Shown piece by piece: positions 5,687 through 11,569 of a stretch of 21,793 bases of DNA. Origin of the DNA: a virus; IMG/VR virus record IMGVR_UViG_3300043446_004737, positions 1-21,793 of that record. One strand, 5' to 3'. The stretch's first letter is position 1; each line of letters begins with the position of its first letter. A program made the translations under genes and the position numbers. A model generated the notes under the pieces. That model did no database searches, was not told the origin of the DNA, and worked only from the letters and a program-made list of their open reading frames with translations.

Positions 5687-5787
5687 GCCATTCATGCCTG
5701 GAGCGCCATTCATGGATTGCCATTCATCGCGTGAATGCCATTCATGGATTGCCATTCATTGCCGCGGCCATTCATAGGCCATTCATG
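5687..5787 (+). repeat. GCCATTCAT repeat cluster B (seven copies)
   Basis: GCCATTCAT begins at 5687, 5705, 5719, 5737, 5751, 5767 and 5778, all in the same orientation, with spacings of 18, 14, 18, 14, 16 and 11 bp. Copies followed by GG form the palindrome CCAT-TC-ATGG. The fourth copy is also preceded by GAATG, making GAATG-C-CATTC. Spacing is too irregular and units too short for a CRISPR array; it looks more like iterons or binding sites. Confidence 0.9.
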
Positions 5788-5803
5788 CCTGACGCACGAG
5801 GCT

Positions 5804-5892
5804 AGTACAGCTGCACTAGGACACAGGTGTACTATAGGTCTAATGTACTACAGTTCTGATGTACTACTCTCGCAGGCTAGTACGGGTGCACT
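5804..5892. promoter_or_regulatory. Cluster of four LexA-box-like sites
   Basis: Against the cyanobacterial LexA consensus RGTACNNNDGTWCB (recalled from literature), AGTACAGCTGCACT (5804-5817), TGTACTACAGTTCT (5844-5857) and AGTACGGGTGCACT (5879-5892) each have one mismatch, and TGTACTATAGGTCT (5828-5841) has two. The first and last are flanked by CTAG, giving larger imperfect palindromes. The rest of this 317-bp gene-free stretch (5685-6001) holds repeat cluster B before it and the CTGTAACAGTA site at 5936 after it. I see no gene in it. The binding protein could be host LexA or a phage repressor. Confidence 0.45.
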
Positions 5893-5935
5893 AGCCTCCG
5901 GATCCTAGCCTGCCGCAGCCATAAGCTATTTTAAT

Positions 5936-5946
5936 CTGTAACAGTA
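5936..5946. promoter_or_regulatory. CTGTAACAGTA operator-like site
   Basis: This is an exact 11-bp match to 3610-3620, and the reverse complement of its last 9 bp recurs at 6502-6510. All three sites are intergenic and lie upstream of early-region genes. It contains the palindrome CTGT-N-ACAG. Confidence 0.4.
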
Positions 5947-6001
5947 TTGCCAACGGTGCCGGATCCGTCCTAGGAAGGGCAGGCCCTGATAGCCACCACC
6001 C

Positions 6002-6457
6002 ATGGCAAGGAAGATTGAAACCGCAATGATTCAAGTTCTGCGGAATCTTGATGTTAATCGCTCCGGCGTTATCTTCTCCAGAGATAACACTACGATCGAA
6101 GTTGAGCATCACGGAACATACCTGACACTAGGGTATGAAATGATCGTGAACGTTAAACTACACGGTCACACAATCTGCCGGTATCATCGCTCCCGAGAAC
6201 TAGTTACATTCTCGGATTGTGGCTGGCGCACTGCTACAACCAAAAGTAGACTTAATGCACTTCTAAACTACTTTTCGGATTACATTAACGGCGGATGGTC
6301 CCGGTATGGAATTTATCAGGCAAAACATGTTTGGTATCTCCAGGAATCTAGTTTCCGATACATGGGGCCCGATCGCGAGTCTCATCCGTTTGTGCCCCTC
6401 AAGCCGGTTGAATGGCCTGGGGAACTGACCGTATCGGTCAGCCGCGGCTGCCCATAG
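6002..6457 (+). CDS. Conserved phage hypothetical protein (151 aa)
   Basis: The protein has a strand-rich middle (EVEHHGTYLTLGYEM, then VNVKLHGHTICRYHRSREL) followed by TFSDCGWRTATTKSRLNALL. The segment GWRT-x-TTKSRLN is a signature seen in many small phage proteins of unknown function, usually in early or accessory regions. No catalytic motif is recognised. The coding DNA is visibly richer in A and T than the neighbouring genes, which suggests recent acquisition. There is no Shine-Dalgarno sequence before ATG 6002. Near its 3' end CTGACCG-TAT-CGGTCAG (6425-6441) forms a perfect 7-bp hairpin within the coding region. Confidence 0.65.
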   Translation: MARKIETAMIQVLRNLDVNRSGVIFSRDNTTIEVEHHGTYLTLGYEMIVNVKLHGHTICRYHRSRELVTFSDCGWRTATTKSRLNALLNYFSDYINGGWSRYGIYQAKHVWYLQESSFRYMGPDRESHPFVPLKPVEWPGELTVSVSRGCP

Positions 6458-6472
6458 GTTACAGAATGTTAC

Positions 6473-6494
6473 AGGGCCCTAGCCTCGGGCCCTT
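6473..6494 (+). terminator. GC-rich terminator-like hairpin
   Basis: AGGGCCC (6473-6479) pairs with GGGCCCT (6487-6493) around a 7-nt loop, but only a short TT follows. GTTACAG occurs twice just before it (6458-6464 and 6468-6474). It may be a weak terminator. Confidence 0.45.
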
Positions 6495-6501
6495 CCTGCC
6501 T

Positions 6502-6510
6502 TACTGTTAC
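6502..6510. promoter_or_regulatory. TACTGTTAC site upstream of the 93-residue gene
   Basis: This is the reverse complement of the GTAACAGTA found at 3612-3620 and 5938-5946. It lies 49 bp before ATG 6559. TACTGT could also serve as a -10 hexamer. Confidence 0.3.
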
Positions 6511-6558
6511 TCACAAGCGGGGATGACCCGCCACCACACCCAAACCCAGGGAACCACA

Positions 6559-6840
6559 ATGCAAACCCGCAACCACATCAATCACACAATGCCGGCCGGC
6601 CGCCTGACCCTGAGCAGCTGGGGTAGCGATACTGTCAGCGTGACCGATAACGCCGGCGATCAAGTAACCATTAGCGGCGTTCCGGTTGATCAGCTGCGCG
6701 ACGCTATCAACGCCTACGTTCGCGGCCTGCGCCATGTTGGCACGACCGAACGGGCCGCGGCGTCCGCTTGGCTGGCTCTCCTGGCGGATAGTGTCAGCGA
6801 GACCGCCGACCGCCTCAAGCCCCAGGAGGTAGCGGCATGA
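6559..6840 (+). CDS. Hypothetical small protein (93 aa)
   Basis: ATG 6559 was chosen over longer frames because CAGGGA lies about 6 nt upstream, and because the upstream part of the open frame runs through a terminator hairpin. The protein has a strand-rich first half (GRLTLSSWGSDTVSVTDNAG, DQVTISGVPV) and a helical second half (DQLRDAINAYVRGL, AAASAWLALLADSVSETADR). No family is recognised. Its last codons carry the AGGAGG that serves the next gene, and the two genes overlap by ATGA, so they are probably translated together. Confidence 0.6.
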   Translation: MQTRNHINHTMPAGRLTLSSWGSDTVSVTDNAGDQVTISGVPVDQLRDAINAYVRGLRHVGTTERAAASAWLALLADSVSETADRLKPQEVAA

Positions 6841-6911
6841 TGCGCCCCATCCGCCTACTGCTCCTAGGAATGTTACCTTTACTGCCCACGCTTTTGATCT
6901 TACTTCTGTGA
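6837..6911 (+). CDS. Tiny hydrophobic membrane peptide (24 aa)
   Basis: ATG 6837 overlaps the TGA of the preceding gene (ATGA) and has a perfect AGGAGG (6824-6829) 7 nt upstream, one of the best ribosome sites in the window. The peptide reads MMRPIR, then 18 residues that are almost all Leu, Ile, Met or Pro (LLLLGMLPLLPTLLILLL), then TGA. Basic N-terminus plus one hydrophobic span fits a single-pass inner-membrane peptide. It may act as a small membrane modulator or holin-like peptide, or its translation may matter only for coupling. A strong inverted repeat follows 8 bp later. Confidence 0.55.
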   Translation: MMRPIRLLLLGMLPLLPTLLILLL

Positions 6912-6919
6912 CATAATGC

Positions 6920-6946
6920 GGCCCGCTAATTTATACTTAGCGGGCC
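6920..6946. terminator. Strong inverted repeat, probable terminator
   Basis: GGCCCGCTAA (6920-6929) and TTAGCGGGCC (6937-6946) form a perfect 10-bp stem with a 7-nt loop. The tail that follows (ATCAATTCTTCT) is only moderately T-rich. Its place after the tiny-peptide gene and before the late-operon promoter region fits an operon end. Confidence 0.6.
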
Positions 6947-7016
6947 ATCAATTCTTCTCAAACAGTGGGGGTGGGGTTCGAGTTACCTACCGGGCGTACG
7001 GCGGCCAGGGAACCTA

Positions 7017-7052
7017 CTGACACATTCGCATTTCCTTCTACTGTGCTAAACT
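7017..7052 (+). promoter_or_regulatory. Candidate late-operon promoter
   Basis: CTGACA (7017-7022) with TACTGT (7039-7044, 16-bp spacer), or the extended -10 TGCTAAACT (7044-7052), precedes ATG 7076. TGCTAAA(C/G)TAA recurs at 13530-13540 before the scaffold gene at a similar distance, which favours the extended -10 reading. Confidence 0.35.
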
Positions 7053-7075
7053 AAACTCTTCTGTACTACATCTCC

Positions 7076-7285
7076 ATGCTTTCCCTCGCCCTAGTACTCG
7101 CCACCGCCTACCCGATCACGAAGATCGGTGTGTCCTGCCCTTATGGCTACTACTCCCAGGGGAGCTACTGCCAGCCAAACGCGGTAATGTCCCAGCCAGC
7201 TCGCGCCATTCCCAGAACCAGCACCGCCTGCCCGCTAGGCACCTACAGCTCCGGCAACTACTGCAGCTGGATCAAACGCCGCTAG
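7076..7285 (+). CDS. Small secreted cysteine-repeat protein (69 aa)
   Basis: The N-terminus MLSLALVLATAYP is a short hydrophobic signal-like segment. Two copies of a CPxGxYSxGxYC unit follow: CPYGYYSQGSYC (~21-32) and CPLGTYSSGNYC (~52-63). Four cysteines suggest two disulphide-stabilised loops outside the cytoplasm. Short proteins with this CPxGYYSxGxYC motif are a type I associate with marine and freshwater picocyanobacteria, which supports a cyanobacterial host. In a phage it would be an accessory (moron-like) gene, possibly altering the cell surface. It sits first in the late operon, 53 bp before the large terminase. Function is unknown. Confidence 0.6.
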   Translation: MLSLALVLATAYPITKIGVSCPYGYYSQGSYCQPNAVMSQPARAIPRTSTACPLGTYSSGNYCSWIKRR

Positions 7286-7338
7286 GGGGCAGGGGTTCAA
7301 TTCCTGTAATACCCTAGAAGGTACCCGTTACCTACAAA

Positions 7339-8589
7339 ATGGCCGACACGGCTGGAACCCTCTCCCTCCGCTATGCCCAGGGCCAAGTCTTCTCCAGCCG
7401 CAAACGCTTCAGAGTATTGGTAGCCGGCCGCCGCTTCGGCAAAAGCTACCTGTCATGTATCGAGTTGCTGCGTGGGGCGATCGAAAGGCCGGGCGAAACA
7501 TTCTTCTATGCGGCCCCTACATACCGGATGGCAAAAGACATTGCCTGGAAGGTAATGAAAAAGCTGGTCCCAAAAGCCTGGATCAAGTCCAAAAACGAGA
7601 CCGACCTGAAGATCGAGCTGGTGAACGGCTCGACGATCGAACTGAAGGGCACTGAAAACGCCATGGCCCTCCGAGGCCGCAGCCTGGCTGGCGTGGTGCT
7701 CGACGAAGCCGCGTTCATGTCCAGCGACGTCTGGTTCGAAGTCATCCGTCCCGCCCTCGCCGACAAACAAGGCTGGGCATTGTTCATCTCCACCCCCGAC
7801 GGCACCGCCAGCTGGTTCTACGACCTCTGGTGCTACTGCGACCAAGACGACCCGGACTGGCAGCGGTGGCAGTTCACCACAATCGACGGCGATAACGTCC
7901 CCCCGGAAGAAATCGAGGCTGCCCGCGCCCAACTCGACGCCCGCACCTTCCGCCAAGAATTTGAGGCCAGCTTCGAAAATCTCAGCGGTCTCGTCGCCGT
8001 CTCCTTCTCGGACGAAAACATCGACGGTGTGGTGCAAGACCTCCCCGTCCTACCCCTGCTGCTGGGCGTGGACTTCAACGTCGATCCCATGTCCGCCATC
8101 TGCGCCGTCAAAAAAGGCGACGTGCTCTGGGTCTTCGACGAAATTATCATGACCGGCGGCGCCACCACCTGGGACCTCTGCGAAGAAATCCAATCCCGCT
8201 ACGGCGTGGAGCGCCGCATCATCGCCTGCCCCGACCCCACCGGCGGCGCCCGCAAAACATCGGGCGTTGGCGCCACCGACCACAACATCCTCCGCAAGAG
8301 CGGATTTACCGTATCCAGCCCCCGAAATCCCTGGAAAATCCGCGACAAAATCACCTGCGTCAACACCGCACTGTTGGATGCCTCTGGAACCCGCCGCCTC
8401 TTCATCCACCCCCGCTGCAAAGAACTCATCAAATCCCTCCGCACGTTGACTTATGCCCCTGGAACTGGCCTACCCAACAAGAATCTCGGCGTAGACCACG
8501 CATTTGACGCCTTGGGCTACCTCTGCCTGCAAACTTTCAACCTCGCCAAGCCAGAGAACCTCGGAAAGACCTCCTATCGTGTGTGGTAA
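7339..8589 (+). CDS. terL: Terminase large subunit
   Basis: This is the packaging motor that pumps phage DNA into proheads and cuts the concatemer. It has 416 residues, a normal length. The ATPase domain shows Walker A AGRRFGKS (29-36), Walker B VVLDEA (119-124) and the coupling motif FISTPDG (149-155). The RNase H-like nuclease domain shows GVDFNVDP (D245), CPDPTGG (D299) and VDHAFDALGYL (D386, D390), giving the expected acidic cluster. All key residues are present, so it should be active. The ATG at 7339 lacks a clear Shine-Dalgarno sequence. It is followed closely by structural genes. Confidence 0.95.
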   Translation: MADTAGTLSLRYAQGQVFSSRKRFRVLVAGRRFGKSYLSCIELLRGAIERPGETFFYAAPTYRMAKDIAWKVMKKLVPKAWIKSKNETDLKIELVNGSTIELKGTENAMALRGRSLAGVVLDEAAFMSSDVWFEVIRPALADKQGWALFISTPDGTASWFYDLWCYCDQDDPDWQRWQFTTIDGDNVPPEEIEAARAQLDARTFRQEFEASFENLSGLVAVSFSDENIDGVVQDLPVLPLLLGVDFNVDPMSAICAVKKGDVLWVFDEIIMTGGATTWDLCEEIQSRYGVERRIIACPDPTGGARKTSGVGATDHNILRKSGFTVSSPRNPWKIRDKITCVNTALLDASGTRRLFIHPRCKELIKSLRTLTYAPGTGLPNKNLGVDHAFDALGYLCLQTFNLAKPENLGKTSYRVW

Positions 8590-8602
8590 CGGCGTAAAAA
8601 CC

Positions 8603-8803
8603 ATGGCCAAAAAACCCACCAAAGCCCAGAAAAAGGTCGCCAAGGTCATGCGTGAGTACGGCAAAGGCGAACTGCACTCGGGCAGCAAGAAAGGCCCCGT
8701 GGTGAAATCCCGCAAACAGGCAATCGCCATCGCCATGAGCGAAGCCGGCATGGCAAAACCCAAAAAAGCCGCCAAAAAACCCGCTAAAAAGGGCAAAAAG
8801 TAA
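8603..8803 (+). CDS. Lysine-rich small phage protein, DUF6496-like (66 aa)
   Basis: The core KVMREYGKGELHSGSKKGPV followed by VKSRKQAIAIAMSEAG is the widespread DUF6496-type phage motif. The C-terminus is a lysine/alanine tail (AKPKKAAKKPAKKGKK) reminiscent of histone H1-like or nucleoid proteins. It is very basic and probably binds DNA, perhaps during packaging, but its role is not established. ATG 8603 was chosen over a longer frame that overlaps terL. The stop TAA overlaps the next ATG (TAATG), so the two lysine-rich genes are coupled. Confidence 0.7.
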   Translation: MAKKPTKAQKKVAKVMREYGKGELHSGSKKGPVVKSRKQAIAIAMSEAGMAKPKKAAKKPAKKGKK

Positions 8804-8958
8804 TGGCTAAACGCGGCCTTTACGCCAACATCGCGGCCAAACGCAAACGCATCGCCGCCGGCAACAACGAAAAAATGCGTAAGCCTGGCACCAAGGGTGC
8901 TCCAACTGCTGCTGCCTTCAAAGCATCGGCCAAAACCGCCAAAAAAGGCAAAAAATAG
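8803..8958 (+). CDS. Small basic phage protein (51 aa)
   Basis: MAKRGLYANIAAKRKRIAAG followed by EKMRKPGTKGAPTAAAFKAS is a pattern that recurs as a short conserved phage protein in many genomes, usually among structural genes. It ends with AKTAKKGKK, nearly the same tail as its upstream neighbour, which suggests shared DNA-binding use or tail exchange between the two. Translation is coupled through TAATG. The function is unknown. Confidence 0.7.
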   Translation: MAKRGLYANIAAKRKRIAAGNNEKMRKPGTKGAPTAAAFKASAKTAKKGKK

Positions 8959-8961
8959 GCC

Positions 8962-10218
8962 ATGTCCTTATTCGTCCAGACCTCATCCTTCACTAACCCC
9001 TTTGTAACCAACACCCTCCCCGTTGGCACTGGAGATGCTTTTGGACGTCTACGCACATCTAGCCCTCTAACTCTCTTCGATTCCAGCCATCGCTACAAGG
9101 ACAACGGCCTCTGGGCTACTTCCACCGCCACTGGTGGAACAGCCACTTTCGACGCCAACGCCGGCCTCGTAAATCTCGCCGTAACCACCAGTTCCGGCTC
9201 CGAGGTCATCCGCGAAACCACCAAATGCTTCTCTTACCAGCCGGGTAAATCCTTGCTGGTGATGTCCACATTTACGATGAACGCCGCCAAAGCCGGCCTA
9301 CGCCAGCGCGTCGGCTACTTCGGCGCCGCCAACGGCATGTACCTGGAGCTAGACGGCGCCTCAGGCAGCGATCTCGTGTTCGTCGAACGCAGTTCCTCTA
9401 CCGGATCTCTCGTCGAAACCCGCGTCTCCCAAGCCAACTGGAACACCGACCCGCTAAACGGAACCGGCCCCTCCAACTTGACTTTGGACATCACAAAGGC
9501 CCAAATCCTTTGGATGGACATCGAGTGGCTTGGCCTTGGAACAGTCCGTATGGGCTTCATCATTAACGGCAAATTTATCCACTGCCACTCCTTCCACCAC
9601 GCCAACATCATTACTTCAACTTATATAACAACAGCCTCACTTCCCCTCCGCTACGAAATTACAAATACCACTGCTACAGCAAGTTCCAGCACGCTGAAAC
9701 AGGTATGCTCAACCGTACTTTCTGAAGGCGGTTACGAACTTCGCGGCCTCCAACAAGCCATAGGCACATCTATATCTTCTCCTTACTCCCTTACAACCGC
9801 TGGAACCTTTTACCCCGTAATTTCTCTCCGCCTCAAATCCACAGCACTCGACGCAATCGTCATCCTTACGGCTATTTCCCTGCTGGGAGTCAGTGCCAAC
9901 GCCAACTACAACTGGCGCGTCGTAGCCGCCGCCACAACCACCGGCGGCACTTGGACCAGCGCCGGAACCAACTCCAGCGTTGAATACAACCTAACTGGCA
10001 CCGCCACAACCGGCGGCCGCATCTTGGCCCAGGGCTATTTCAGCTCCACCAACCAAAGCACCACTGGCGTGGACATCCTCAAGGAAGCCCTCTTCAAATT
10101 CCAGCTGGAACGCGACGGTCTCGCCGCAACTCCTTACGAACTGAGCCTAGTTATTACAGCTAGCGTGGCGACGTCTAACGTTCATGCATCTATGGACTGG
10201 GAGGAAATCAGCCGCTAA
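8962..10218 (+). CDS. Putative virion structural protein (418 aa)
   Basis: Near the N-terminus, GDAFGRLRTSSPLTLFDSSH matches a motif found at the start of structural proteins of marine and cyanobacterial phages (AFGRLRVSxPxTLFDS). The rest is Ser/Thr/Gly-rich and strand-forming, with a long beta-rich C-terminal half (NYNWRVVAAATTTGG, STTGVDILKEALFKF), as in fibre or decoration proteins. A location on the virion surface is an inference. It begins 3 bp after the preceding stop. Its stop codon lies in the loop of a strong hairpin (10199-10232). Confidence 0.65.
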   Translation: MSLFVQTSSFTNPFVTNTLPVGTGDAFGRLRTSSPLTLFDSSHRYKDNGLWATSTATGGTATFDANAGLVNLAVTTSSGSEVIRETTKCFSYQPGKSLLVMSTFTMNAAKAGLRQRVGYFGAANGMYLELDGASGSDLVFVERSSSTGSLVETRVSQANWNTDPLNGTGPSNLTLDITKAQILWMDIEWLGLGTVRMGFIINGKFIHCHSFHHANIITSTYITTASLPLRYEITNTTATASSSTLKQVCSTVLSEGGYELRGLQQAIGTSISSPYSLTTAGTFYPVISLRLKSTALDAIVILTAISLLGVSANANYNWRVVAAATTTGGTWTSAGTNSSVEYNLTGTATTGGRILAQGYFSSTNQSTTGVDILKEALFKFQLERDGLAATPYELSLVITASVATSNVHASMDWEEISR

Positions 10219-10232
10219 CGGCATTTCCTCCC
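10199..10232. promoter_or_regulatory. Hairpin with the stop codon in its loop
   Basis: GGGAGGAAAT (10199-10208) pairs with ATTTCCTCCC (10223-10232) and GCCG (10211-10214) with CGGC (10219-10222). A CA bulge is the only flaw in 14 bp, and the 4-nt loop CTAA contains the stop codon of the 418-residue gene. There is no T-tract, so mRNA 3'-end protection or processing is as likely as termination. Confidence 0.6.
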
Positions 10233-10238
10233 CCCTGA

Positions 10239-10250
10239 TGCCAAAATACG
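10239..10250 (+). promoter_or_regulatory. TGCCAAAATA element 33 bp before a start codon
   Basis: TGCCAAAATACG starts 33 bp before ATG 10272; TGCCAAAATAGG (12045-12056) starts 32 bp before the portal GTG at 12077. The shared sequence and distance suggest a promoter or processing element. Confidence 0.3.
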
Positions 10251-10271
10251 CTAAGCGCCCCCAGGTAAAAC

Positions 10272-10454
10272 ATGGAAATCACCTCCGTAATGCTTGACGC
10301 GATCTTCGCCGTCAAGGGCAAGCGCAACCCCAAGCTCTGGGACCCTCGTTGCGCCGCTTACCTCGCCAAAACTGCCGCAGTGGCTGCAGCCCCCAAAAAC
10401 ACCAAAAAAGAAGTCGCTGCCGCTCTGGAACTCGTTGAAGAAATCATCAACTAA
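10272..10454 (+). CDS. Hypothetical small protein (60 aa)
   Basis: This short, mostly helical protein (EITSVMLDAIFAVKGKRNPK, then WDPRCAAYLAKTAAVAAAP and EVAAALELVEEIIN) has no recognised family. CAGGT lies about 6 nt before ATG 10272, giving modest ribosome-site support. It lies between the 418-residue structural protein and the tail-tube pair in the same direction. Confidence 0.5.
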   Translation: MEITSVMLDAIFAVKGKRNPKLWDPRCAAYLAKTAAVAAAPKNTKKEVAAALELVEEIIN

Positions 10455-10485
10455 ACTCAAAACATCCCCTACTGCATAACGACCC

Positions 10486-10899
10486 GTGGCTTTCTTTCGC
10501 GGCGAGGAGGGCTCCATCAGCTTCAAGGACAGCTCCGGCGTCGTGGCCGCGGTCTCGTCCACCCGCAGCTGGAGCTTCACCATCAACAAAGACACCCTGG
10601 ACGTAACCGACCAAGGTTCGACCAGCCGTGAGTTCATCGGCAGCCTCCTCTCTGGAAGCGGCAGCGCCGAAGTCATGTACACCGCTGGCACTGGCGAAAC
10701 CCTCAACTTCATCGACGACGTCCTGACCACCAAGGACCAAACCGACGCCCAATTCGAACTCTTCCTGGACACCACCGGCACCAAGAAAATCACCTTCACT
10801 GGCATCATCACCAGTGCTGACTACAGCGCAACCGTCGGCGAACTGGAAGTCATCACCGTCAACTTCATCAGTTCTGGCGCAATCACCGCCTCTATCTAA
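10486..10899 (+). CDS. Major tail tube protein, copy 1
   Basis: The 137-residue beta-rich protein has the usual tail-tube pattern: RSWSFTINKDTLDVTDQGST near the N-terminus, a central GSLLSGSGSAEVMYT strand pair, and a C-terminal KKITFTGIITSADYSATVGE followed by LEVITVNFISSG. Such subunits stack in hexameric rings to form the siphovirus tail tube. It is paralogous to the next gene, about two-thirds identical by eye along the full length. The start is GTG in the context CCCGTGGC, without a Shine-Dalgarno sequence; similar CCGTG starts recur at 12077, 13564, 15955 and 18403. A tail-tube gene before the portal is unusual. Confidence 0.75.
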   Translation: MAFFRGEEGSISFKDSSGVVAAVSSTRSWSFTINKDTLDVTDQGSTSREFIGSLLSGSGSAEVMYTAGTGETLNFIDDVLTTKDQTDAQFELFLDTTGTKKITFTGIITSADYSATVGELEVITVNFISSGAITASI

Positions 10900-10928
10900 T
10901 AACTAAACACCCCTCGACTTAGGCCGTA

Positions 10929-10955
10929 GACTGGAGCAAAGCCCCCGCTCCAGTC
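10929..10955 (+). promoter_or_regulatory. Hairpin abutting the start codon of tail-tube copy 2
   Basis: GACTGGAGC (10929-10937) and GCTCCAGTC (10947-10955) form a perfect 9-bp stem with a 9-nt loop, ending exactly one base before ATG 10956. The first codons, ATG GCC TTT TTT, add a T6 run 5 nt after the stem. The element could block ribosome access or act as an attenuator between the two copies. Confidence 0.6.
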
Positions 10956-11372
10956 ATGGCCTTTTTTCGCGGCGAAGAAGGTTCCGTCAAATTCGAAAAC
11001 GACGGCTCCAGCACCGTTACTCTTGCCTCCACCCGCAGCTGGTCCCTGACCATCAACAAGGACACGCTCGACACCACTGACCACGGCTCCACCAGCCGCG
11101 AGTTCGTCGGCGGCCTCATCTCCGGCTCCGGCACCGTCGAGCTGATGTACACGGCCTCCAGCGCCGACGAAACCGCCGCCTTCCTCCAAGACGTACTTAC
11201 CACCGAAGACAACGCCAACGCCGCCTTCGAACTCTTCCTGGACACCAGCGGCGGCAAAAAGATCAGCTTCACCGGCATCATCACCAGTGCCGATTTCAGT
11301 GCCACCGTCGGCGAACTGGAAGTCGTTACCTGCAACTTCATCACCTCTGGCGCTATTACTGCAGCCATCTGA
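10956..11372 (+). CDS. Major tail tube protein, copy 2
   Basis: The 138-residue paralog of the preceding protein shares MAFFRGEEGS, STRSWS(L)TINKDTLD, GSTSREF(V)G and TGIITSADFSATVGELEV. Differences cluster in the 11-25 loop and around 68-90 (SSADETAAFLQDVLTTEDNA), likely surface loops. Either both copies build the tube, or one is a minor or specialised ring at the tip or neck. ATG is used instead of the GTG of copy 1, and the start is preceded immediately by a hairpin. Its TGA overlaps the next ATG (TGATG). Confidence 0.75.
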   Translation: MAFFRGEEGSVKFENDGSSTVTLASTRSWSLTINKDTLDTTDHGSTSREFVGGLISGSGTVELMYTASSADETAAFLQDVLTTEDNANAAFELFLDTSGGKKISFTGIITSADFSATVGELEVVTCNFITSGAITAAI

Positions 11373-11569
11373 TGACGATCCAAACCGTCACTGGTAGTTG
11401 CCTCCACATTGAAATTGACGGCGAAGAAGGCATCACCCACGCCACCTTCGTCTTCAAAACCCCCTCAGTCCCCGACACCCTGGGCAACTTCATCAAGATG
11501 CTCGCCATGGGCATCGAAGTGCTGGTGCCCATCGAAAACCCCGAAGACGAGGAAGAGGACGATGATTGA
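11372..11569 (+). CDS. Hypothetical acidic small protein (65 aa)
   Basis: The protein shows a strand-rich first half (TIQTVTGSCLHIEIDGEEGI, THATFVFKTP), then FIKMLAMGIEVLVPIENP and an acidic tail (EDEEEDDD). Start and stop both overlap neighbours (TGATG before; an 8-bp overlap after), so it is clearly inside the operon. No family is recognised. The strong acidic tail next to a very basic downstream protein suggests the two could interact. Confidence 0.6.
   Translation: MTIQTVTGSCLHIEIDGEEGITHATFVFKTPSVPDTLGNFIKMLAMGIEVLVPIENPEDEEEDDD

Noticed and set aside
5687-5787. CRISPR array
   Set aside because: The unit is only 9-10 bp with 1-9 bp between copies and irregular spacing, far from repeat-spacer geometry; no cas genes.
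6966-6990. GGGGTTCGAGTTACC as a second tRNA-like T-arm
   Set aside because: The stem does not pair and no other tRNA parts are present.
7287-7315. tRNA-like 3' end (GGTTCAATTCC, a T-loop consensus) that could mark an attachment site
   Set aside because: The T-stem has a mismatch, no acceptor partner, anticodon arm or CCA is found, and no integrase gene is nearby. Chance resemblance is more likely.
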